From an uncultured Tolumonas sp. (lineage in GTDB: Bacteria > Pseudomonadota > Gammaproteobacteria > Enterobacterales > Aeromonadaceae), in contig NZ_OY781381.1 of NCBI RefSeq assembly GCF_963676665.1, forward strand, positions 62,001-126,000: a stretch of 64,000 nt of DNA. Direction: 5' to 3'. A model generated the notes under the pieces. It was not told the origin of the DNA, searched no databases, and saw only the letters and a program-made list of their open reading frames with translations. Position 1 is the first letter of the stretch. Every line of letters starts with the position of its first letter. Made by a program: the position numbers and the translations under genes. Shown piece by piece: positions 57,855-64,000 of the stretch.

Positions 57855-58925
57855 ATGTTCAGGTTAATAAAAAAGAGCACGAACACCCCCATGCTAGGGG
57901 TCGATTTCGGTAGCAGCACGATTAAAGCAGTCGCTGTTTCAGGTAGTGCGGATAAATTTTCTATAGATGCATGGGCGGAAATAGCAACACCGAAAGGTTC
58001 TATTAGAGATTTTCAACTACAGGATATTGATCGGATATCACAAGCATTTAAACAATTACTGAGGATGTTACCCAGTAAGTATAAAAATGCAGCAACAGCT
58101 GTAAATGGTTCAAGCGTAATAACAAAAATTACACAAGTCGCAAGTAACATCAATCAGATTGATTATGAAAATATAGTCATGATGGAAGCCGAACAACTCA
58201 TTCCCTTCCCTCTTGATGAAGTTAGTCTGGATTTCGAGGTCTTAGGCCCAAACATCACCGACCCTGCTCGTAATGATGTTCTCATCTGTGCCGCTCGTTC
58301 TCAATCCATAGCCAGTGCTATTAGCGTCTTCAATGAAAGTGACTTAACCGTTAAAGTGGTTGATGTGGGTATGCATGCATTGACCCGCGCGGTTGTATCT
58401 CTGGAAAAATCACTTTTAACAGCTGATGCGAATAAATTTTGTGCAGTTGTGGATATTGGCGAATTGTCGTTAAGTTTTGGCATCATTTTTCAAGGTGAGT
58501 TAATTTACTCTCGTTTGCAGGATTTTGGGGGGGCAAGTCTCACTCGTTCCTTAGCTACATTCTATAACTTACCGCCAGAAGAAGCTGAAAATGTGAAACT
58601 AAAAGGAGCTCTTTCTTCTTATAGTGACATTGATGTCGTCAACTCATATATCAATCAGCTGACACAACATATAAAACGGAATATACAATTATTTTGTAGT
58701 TCATCCGGTAATCGGACCGTGGAAATGTTAGTTCTTTCTGGTGGCGGCAGCTTAATTCCAGGCTTGCGACAGCAACTGGCATTACAGTTGGAAATGGATG
58801 TCAGGCACCCTGATCCAGTACTACTATATAACCAGCATAAATTGGCGGATAACTTCGGCCATGGCGCTAAATATATGACCGCCCTTGGATTAGCGTTAAG
58901 GAGTTTTACCCCATGTCAAATATAA
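57855..58925 (+). CDS. pilM: Type IV pilus assembly protein PilM
   Basis: PilM is an actin-like cytoplasmic ATP-binding protein that binds the N-terminus of PilN and anchors the alignment complex of the type IV pilus. The 356-residue protein starts MFRLIKKSTNTPMLGVDFGSSTIKAVAV with the phosphate-1 loop, and has the second nucleotide motif VVDIGELSLSF and adenosine motif LSGGGSLIPGL. An in-frame upstream ATG (57708) adds 49 residues without PilM similarity. It overlaps pilN by 13 bp. Confidence 0.93.
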   Translation: MFRLIKKSTNTPMLGVDFGSSTIKAVAVSGSADKFSIDAWAEIATPKGSIRDFQLQDIDRISQAFKQLLRMLPSKYKNAATAVNGSSVITKITQVASNINQIDYENIVMMEAEQLIPFPLDEVSLDFEVLGPNITDPARNDVLICAARSQSIASAISVFNESDLTVKVVDVGMHALTRAVVSLEKSLLTADANKFCAVVDIGELSLSFGIIFQGELIYSRLQDFGGASLTRSLATFYNLPPEEAENVKLKGALSSYSDIDVVNSYINQLTQHIKRNIQLFCSSSGNRTVEMLVLSGGGSLIPGLRQQLALQLEMDVRHPDPVLLYNQHKLADNFGHGAKYMTALGLALRSFTPCQI

Positions 58926-59482
58926 ACCTCCTACCATGGCGCGAATCTGCTAAAGAGCGTCAAAAACAGGCTTTTTTCATTTTACTCGGCATTACTTGTG
59001 CCATAGCCGCTGCGATTGTATTTGCTGTGAATCAATATTTTAATCATCAGATTAGTGCTCAAAATCAGCGAAATCAGTTTCTCCAACACGAGATTGCCAT
59101 CCTAGATACACAAATTGGTCAAATAAATGAAATCAAAGCTCAAAAGAAATCTCTTGTTAACCGAATGAAACTGATTGATACCCTACAACAAAGCCGAAAT
59201 GTGTCTGTCAAATTGTTTAATGACCTTCCTGTCGTAATTGCCAATGGTGTGTATCTGCAGTCAATGAATGTGAATCAATCTCAGATTGATGTAGTCGGAA
59301 AAGCAGAAGCATATAACCGAGTTGCAAGCACAATGAGACTAATTGATGCTAGCGGTTGGTTAGGACAAACTGCAATAAACTCTATTTTTGCCAACGACTC
59401 TGCACTCATGAAGTTGAGCGAATTTTCAATGCGATTCAATGTATTGAATAACAGTAATTCTAATCCCGCTCCAAAACAATAA
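58913..59482 (+). CDS. pilN: Type IV pilus assembly protein PilN
   Basis: A 189-residue bitopic inner-membrane protein. The conserved INLLPWRE at residues 4-11 is the segment that docks into PilM. A transmembrane helix (about 22-43), a periplasmic coiled coil (about 45-85) and a ferredoxin-like fold follow. It heterodimerises with PilO. Start and stop positions imply coupling with pilM; pilO begins 18 bp later. Confidence 0.94.
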   Translation: MSNINLLPWRESAKERQKQAFFILLGITCAIAAAIVFAVNQYFNHQISAQNQRNQFLQHEIAILDTQIGQINEIKAQKKSLVNRMKLIDTLQQSRNVSVKLFNDLPVVIANGVYLQSMNVNQSQIDVVGKAEAYNRVASTMRLIDASGWLGQTAINSIFANDSALMKLSEFSMRFNVLNNSNSNPAPKQ

Positions 59483-59500
59483 GAGCACAGGGGGCGTAAT

Positions 59501-60115
59501 ATGAACATTCAAGACTTAAATGATTTAGATATAAATGATATAGCATCATGGCCAGTGCTAGCTAAAAGTATTTTGATAGCATTTATTTGTGCATTAATCG
59601 GAGGTGCTGGATACTATGCGCTTATTTCAGACTCCATAAAGCAACTGGATCAAACCAGACAACAAGAAATTGACTTGAAAAGTCAATTTGAAGTTAGAGC
59701 ATCCCAAGCAAGCAGTCTAAACGCATATCGTCAACAGATGGTTCAATTGGAAGAAATGCTTAAAAACCAATTGAAACAACTGCCAAATAAAAATGAGGTT
59801 GCTGGTTTGCTTGATGATATTAGTTATATCGCAACTAATAATGGTTTGAAGTTGCTTAGAATAAACTGGGAACCTGAAATTAAAAAAGAATTTTATACTG
59901 AGCTTCCTATGCGAATTGATCTTTCTGGACAATATAATCAACTAGGTCAGTTTTCAGCAGATATAGCTGCATTACCGCGAATTGTTTTACTTGGTAGTTT
60001 TACTGTAAATAAAGAAGCTAAAGATGGTAGCAACAACATATTGATGTCCGTTCAAGCGAAGACCTACCGTTATGACCCTGACCAAAAACAAAATAAGGGA
60101 ACGGTGAAGAAATGA
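59501..60115 (+). CDS. pilO: Type IV pilus assembly protein PilO
   Basis: A 204-residue inner-membrane protein with a transmembrane helix (about residues 24-45), a coiled coil (about 50-100) and a periplasmic ferredoxin-like domain. It starts MNIQDLNDLDINDIASWPVLAKSI, typical of gammaproteobacterial PilO. It pairs with PilN and links to PilP. Its stop overlaps pilP by 4 bp (ATGA). Confidence 0.94.
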   Translation: MNIQDLNDLDINDIASWPVLAKSILIAFICALIGGAGYYALISDSIKQLDQTRQQEIDLKSQFEVRASQASSLNAYRQQMVQLEEMLKNQLKQLPNKNEVAGLLDDISYIATNNGLKLLRINWEPEIKKEFYTELPMRIDLSGQYNQLGQFSADIAALPRIVLLGSFTVNKEAKDGSNNILMSVQAKTYRYDPDQKQNKGTVKK

Positions 60116-60657
60116 AATATAAAACACTGATCCTTTTTCTAGGTGTAGTTGTGCTTTCTGGCTGTGATCAGAATGCTGATTTACAAACATATGTTGCTCA
60201 GGTTAAAGCCAGACCTGCGCAACCTATAGATCCGTTACCAACAATAACGCCTTATGAGCCAATGACCTTTTCAGCTCAAAATACGCGTAATCCCTTTACT
60301 GATCCCAAACCGGAACAAGGTCAAATGATCGGAAAAGTGAAAGCAAAATGCATACAACCGGATATCAGTAGACCAAAAGAAGAATTAGAACAATATTCTC
60401 TTGATAATCTACAGATGAAAGGAACATTGGCTGATGAAAGAGGTTTGTGGGGCTTGGTGCTGGCACCAGGAGGAATTGTATACCGAGTTACTTTAGGTCA
60501 ATACATGGGGTTAAACCACGGTAAGATAGCTAAAGTAACTAAAGATGATATCGATGTAATAGAGATGATACCGGATGGTAGTGGTTGCTGGAATAACAGA
60601 ACAACTAAACTAACACTTAATACATCCGCTACTAACGCTAACAAAAAACAGGGATGA
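60112..60657 (+). CDS. pilP: Type IV pilus assembly lipoprotein PilP
   Basis: A 181-residue inner-membrane lipoprotein with lipobox VLSGC (Cys19, Asp at +2, consistent with inner-membrane retention). A disordered linker with YEPMTFSAQNTRNPFTDP follows, then a C-terminal beta domain (about residues 95-170, MKGTLADERGLWGLVLAPGG). PilP connects PilN/PilO to the secretin PilQ. It lies 3 bp before pilQ. Confidence 0.94.
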   Translation: MKYKTLILFLGVVVLSGCDQNADLQTYVAQVKARPAQPIDPLPTITPYEPMTFSAQNTRNPFTDPKPEQGQMIGKVKAKCIQPDISRPKEELEQYSLDNLQMKGTLADERGLWGLVLAPGGIVYRVTLGQYMGLNHGKIAKVTKDDIDVIEMIPDGSGCWNNRTTKLTLNTSATNANKKQG

Positions 60658-60660
60658 GTC

Positions 60661-62769
60661 ATGCGAACTAACAGACTATTTCACACAGGATTATATACGG
60701 CGGCTGTGCTTTCTTTCGCTGCATACTCCACTGCGGTATTCGCCCTGACAGAGCTTCAGAATATCCGGGTTAGCCCGCTGAGTGGAGATCAACTTGAATT
60801 ACAGTTTGACTTCAATGAACCACTGACAACATTTACTGATAAGCTGAAATACCAACCAAATCAGTTATACCTGAATTTCCCTGCAACTAGTTCCTCTTTA
60901 CGACAGAATACGATTCCAATCGAACGTTTGGGTATACAGGAAATTCAAGTCAAACCTAAAAATGCAGGATTAGATATTTCGGTAAATCTTGAACGTTTGA
61001 TGCCTTATCGCATTAAACAAGATGGTTCGCATATATCAGTCACTTTAGGACAATCATTGTCCAATGAGTCTAAACCTCAAGCAGCATCAAACAATAAACT
61101 TGCTGCGAAATCAACAAACAATACAACTGATAATAATTCGATGAAAAACACATCGGGTGTAATCAATAGTATTGAGCATGTTGACTTCCGTAGAGGTAAA
61201 AATGGACAAGGTCAGTTACTAATCAATTTACAAAATAGTGCGGCAGCGGTTGAAGTTAGCGCCAGAGGCGACCATGTAATTGCTTCTTTTAATGCAACGG
61301 CAATTAAACCTGATTTATTGGCCTTAATGGATGTTGCTGACTTTAATACACCAGTCTACAACGTTGATATCAAGCAAAATAAAAGTAATGTGATTTTTGA
61401 CCTCGGTATCAAAGGTAAATTTGATTATAAGTACGATCAGTCAGGTAACTTATTCATTGTAGAGGTTAGCCCTCCGCTACGAACAACTAAAGCTGATGCT
61501 CCAAAAAAATACAAAGGCAAGCCAATTTCGCTTAATTTCCAAGATGTTCCTGTTAGAACGGTATTACAACTAATTGCCGATTTTAATAAATTAAACTTAG
61601 TCACAACTGACTCTGTTGGCGGTAACATTACATTGCGATTGGATGGTGTACCGTGGGAACAAGCGCTGGATACAGTGCTGAAAGTAAAAGGTCTGGATAA
61701 ACGTTTAGATAATAATATTCTTTTAGTTGCGCCTGCGGCTGAAATCGCTACGCAAGAAAAACAACAGCTGGAAAATAAACAAAAAGTAGCTGATTTGGCA
61801 CCGCTAGTAACCGAATATGTACAAATCAATTATGCCAAAGCGCCAGATATGGCTAAATTATTAGCCGATGATAAAACTCGTCTATTATCTCCGCGTGGTG
61901 CAGTAAGCGTAGACGAACGAACCAATACATTGCTGGTAAAAGATACCGCTGATGTTATTGATCATATTAAAGATATGATTAAAGTGTTGGACGTTGCTGT
62001 TAAACAGGTAGTTATCGAAGCACGCATGGTCACCGTTACTGACGGCGTCGATGATGCTCTAGGCATTCGTTGGGGAGTTACAGATGTTAATAACAATGGT
62101 AGCGTCTCAGGGACATTAGAAGGCTTAGATACAGCTGCAACTGGTTCAACTCCATCTGTAGATAGTCGGCTAAATGTTAATCTGGCTGCAACACCATCGA
62201 CAGGCACGGCAGCAAGTATTGCATTTCAAGTTGCAAAATTAACTGATGGTTCCTTGCTCGATTTAGAACTCAGCGCACTGGAAAATGAAAATAAAGCAGA
62301 AATCATTTCTAGCCCACGGGTTACCACAGCCAATCAGAAAGAGGCACTGATAGAACAAGGTTATGAAATTCCATATAACGAAAGCGCATCAAGTGGAGCA
62401 ACAACTGTTGCGTTCAAAAAAGCAGTATTGAGTTTAAAAGTTACACCTCAAATCACCCCAGACAATAATGTAATTCTGGATCTGCATGTAACTCAAGATG
62501 ATATCTATAAAGATGTCAGCACAGGAAATGGTGGCACCGCGGTAGCTCTGTCAACTCAAGCCATTAACACTCAAGTGCTTGTAAAAAATGGAGAAACATT
62601 AGTATTAGGTGGTATCTATAACCGTTCTATCAAAAAGACGGTCAGTAAAGTACCTGTATTAGGTGACATTCCAGGCATTGGTATCCTATTCCGTAGTACT
62701 ACTAATGCAAATACGAAAAAAGAACTGCTGATATTTGTTACACCTAAAATTGTAACGGGCAATTTATAG
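60661..62769 (+). CDS. pilQ: Type IV pilus secretin PilQ
   Basis: PilQ forms the outer-membrane channel for the pilus. The 702-residue protein has a signal peptide (about residues 1-29, cut after VFA), two AMIN domains that bind peptidoglycan (about 33-135 and 170-275), an STN/N0 domain (about 285-355, ISLNFQDVPVRTVLQLIADFN), an N1 domain (about 375-440) and the secretin core (about 505-700, VPVLGDIPGIGILFRST). The internal Asn/Thr-rich linker near 140-165 is low complexity. It ends the pilMNOPQ operon. Confidence 0.95.
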   Translation: MRTNRLFHTGLYTAAVLSFAAYSTAVFALTELQNIRVSPLSGDQLELQFDFNEPLTTFTDKLKYQPNQLYLNFPATSSSLRQNTIPIERLGIQEIQVKPKNAGLDISVNLERLMPYRIKQDGSHISVTLGQSLSNESKPQAASNNKLAAKSTNNTTDNNSMKNTSGVINSIEHVDFRRGKNGQGQLLINLQNSAAAVEVSARGDHVIASFNATAIKPDLLALMDVADFNTPVYNVDIKQNKSNVIFDLGIKGKFDYKYDQSGNLFIVEVSPPLRTTKADAPKKYKGKPISLNFQDVPVRTVLQLIADFNKLNLVTTDSVGGNITLRLDGVPWEQALDTVLKVKGLDKRLDNNILLVAPAAEIATQEKQQLENKQKVADLAPLVTEYVQINYAKAPDMAKLLADDKTRLLSPRGAVSVDERTNTLLVKDTADVIDHIKDMIKVLDVAVKQVVIEARMVTVTDGVDDALGIRWGVTDVNNNGSVSGTLEGLDTAATGSTPSVDSRLNVNLAATPSTGTAASIAFQVAKLTDGSLLDLELSALENENKAEIISSPRVTTANQKEALIEQGYEIPYNESASSGATTVAFKKAVLSLKVTPQITPDNNVILDLHVTQDDIYKDVSTGNGGTAVALSTQAINTQVLVKNGETLVLGGIYNRSIKKTVSKVPVLGDIPGIGILFRSTTNANTKKELLIFVTPKIVTGNL

Positions 62770-62794
62770 CCATACACAGTAAAGTAATTACATT

Positions 62795-62825
62795 AGACCT
62801 CTGCCATGTGCAGAGGTCTTTTTTT
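62795..62825 (+). terminator. Terminator after pilQ
   Basis: AGACCTCTGC-CATGT-GCAGAGGTCT (62795-62819) is a 10-bp stem with a 5-nt loop and T8, 26 bp after the pilQ stop. It separates the pil operon from rsmC. Confidence 0.9.
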
Positions 62826-62857
62826 ATAGGATAATCACAGTATCTTTATACTTGAAT

Positions 62858-63907
62858 ATGATTTTTATGCCGTCAGCTGAGTTCAATAACTTATCGTCTT
62901 TCCTAATCAGACATAGTTCATTATTTCAAAATAAAAATATTCTGGTTTGTGGGCAACTTCAATCCGTATCTTTAGACCCGTTATTAGCTGAGTCAAACAC
63001 CACTTTTCTTATCTCTGATTTCAGCATTTTCAATCAGATTCGCATCACAATACCCAAGCTAGAAACACGGCTGCAATTTGGTTTTTTGACCCAAGAAACT
63101 AATTCATTCGACGCCATCTTATTATTCATGCCGAAAGCAAAGCAGGAAGCAGGGCTATGGTTAACTAGCGTACTGCATTCGTTAAAACCAAATGGTGAAA
63201 TTTTCATCATAGGTGAGAATAGAGGCGGTATTAATGCAGCCCCTAAGCTCCTGCATTCTTACAGCAACAATGTACAAAAATTAGATAGTGCCAGACACTG
63301 CTCCCTATATTATGCTCAGTTAAATGCGCCTCAAGCCCCACCTGAGTTGCAATCACTGTATTCCCATTACTCACTACAACTCACATTGGGTTTGGCTGAA
63401 TTAAAGATTGCGGCTCTTCCTGGTGTATTCAGTGCTGAAGAATTGGATGAAGGCACAAAGCTTTTACTGACAAGTTTGCCTCAGCTTGAAGGTGATATTT
63501 TAGATTTAGGTTGTGGGGCGGGTGTTATTGGCGCAACGATTTGTCAAAGATCATCGACAGCCAAAGTGGTCATGAGCGATGTAAACACGCTAGCCTTGCA
63601 TTCTGCAGCTAAGACATTGGAAGTAAACAATCTGACAGCACAAATAGTAGCCTCAGACATGTTCTCTGATGTCACAACAAAATTTGATTGTATTATTTCT
63701 AATCCCCCATTCCATGCAGGATTAAATACAAATTATGAAGCAACAGAACGTATGCTACGGCAGGCGCCAAACTATCTTAAAAAACATGGTCAGCTATTTT
63801 TAGTCGCCAATCGTTTTTTGCGCTATGAGCCTATCCTTGCTGAAGTTTTTCAGACGGTTTCAGTTATAAACGAAAACTCTCGATTCAAAATTATTCGAGC
63901 ATCTTAA
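62858..63907 (+). CDS. rsmC: 16S rRNA (guanine-1207-N2)-methyltransferase
   Basis: RsmC methylates N2 of G1207 in 16S rRNA of the 30S subunit. The protein of about 349 residues has the duplicated fold of RsmC: a degenerate N-terminal methyltransferase-like half with IIGENRGGI, and a catalytic C-terminal half with DLGCGAGVIGATI (AdoMet binding) and ISNPPFHAGL (NPPF catalytic motif). The start is uncertain among the ATGs at 62858 and 62867; neither has a clear ribosome site. In E. coli rsmC is not near pilQ. Confidence 0.92.
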   Translation: MIFMPSAEFNNLSSFLIRHSSLFQNKNILVCGQLQSVSLDPLLAESNTTFLISDFSIFNQIRITIPKLETRLQFGFLTQETNSFDAILLFMPKAKQEAGLWLTSVLHSLKPNGEIFIIGENRGGINAAPKLLHSYSNNVQKLDSARHCSLYYAQLNAPQAPPELQSLYSHYSLQLTLGLAELKIAALPGVFSAEELDEGTKLLLTSLPQLEGDILDLGCGAGVIGATICQRSSTAKVVMSDVNTLALHSAAKTLEVNNLTAQIVASDMFSDVTTKFDCIISNPPFHAGLNTNYEATERMLRQAPNYLKKHGQLFLVANRFLRYEPILAEVFQTVSVINENSRFKIIRAS

Positions 63908-64000
63908 TGCTATTAGCATTAACAAACTCATACGGGATCTGTTAGATTAAAACGGTGGCGCATGCCATCGTTGTTCTTTGTCATCTCGTAAGTACTGCCC
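63908..64000. other. Window edge after rsmC
   Basis: Ninety-three bases with no called gene. There is no clear terminator stem after rsmC before the window ends. Confidence 0.4.

Overview
The window is chromosomal DNA from a facultative gammaproteobacterium, most likely of the order Aeromonadales and possibly close to Tolumonas. This is an inference from gene content, protein similarity and gene order. Several blocks match Escherichia coli neighbourhoods: pdhR-aceE; ampD/nadC; hupA-yjaG-(mepM-like)-hemE-rsd; radA-PilZ-serB followed by deoD-deoB-deoA-deoC-yjjV-(porin)-prfC; rnr-rlmB; trpS-gph-rpe-dam-damX-aroB-aroK; and mrcA divergent from pilMNOPQ. No tRNA, rRNA, CRISPR array, insertion sequence or prophage was seen.

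Layout. 1-5.3 kb: truncated aceE with its regulator pdhR, glycerate kinase, ampD and nadC. 5.4-10.5 kb: a signalling operon of a FIST sensor, a triple-PAS histidine kinase and a response regulator with an HD-GYP output. 10.5-13.3 kb: yidA, then a tandem glycine riboswitch ahead of a Na+/alanine-glycine symporter. 13.3-18.5 kb: hupA, yjaG, a LysM/M23 endopeptidase, hemE, rsd and a small PilZ protein. 18.5-31.3 kb: radA, a large PilZ gene broken by a frameshift, serB, the deo operon with a structured leader, yjjV, an outer-membrane barrel and prfC. 31.4-33.8 kb: a chemoreceptor. 33.9-36.6 kb: a bufferin-type RiPP cluster (DoxX, anti-sigma fragment, Cys-rich precursor, DUF692 enzyme, DUF2063 partner) with two matching ECF-type promoters. 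36.6-43.9 kb: yitT, a candidate Fur-controlled small RNA, rlmB-rnr, a diguanylate cyclase, oxyR, cytochrome b562 and a lipoprotein. 44-50.8 kb: the aroK-to-trpS operon. 50.8-55 kb: dapA behind a candidate attenuator, a HAD phosphatase, a divergent Hfq paralogue and a large lipoprotein. 55-64 kb: mrcA, pilMNOPQ and rsmC.

Most of the window is housekeeping. The signals most worth a second look are in RNA and regulation. (1) The dapA leader has a 24-codon reading frame with three Lys codons ending inside one arm of mutually exclusive terminator and antiterminator hairpins. (2) An intergenic Fur box and promoter lead to a strong terminator about 90 nt later, with no gene between. (3) The sequence TGTAAG-N16-CGACTAACTC occurs twice, once before each half of the bufferin cluster, beside what looks like the tail of an anti-sigma factor. 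(4) A second, divergent Hfq stands apart from the usual miaA/hflX context. Cyclic-di-GMP functions recur: GGDEF, HD-GYP and two PilZ genes, one of them broken.
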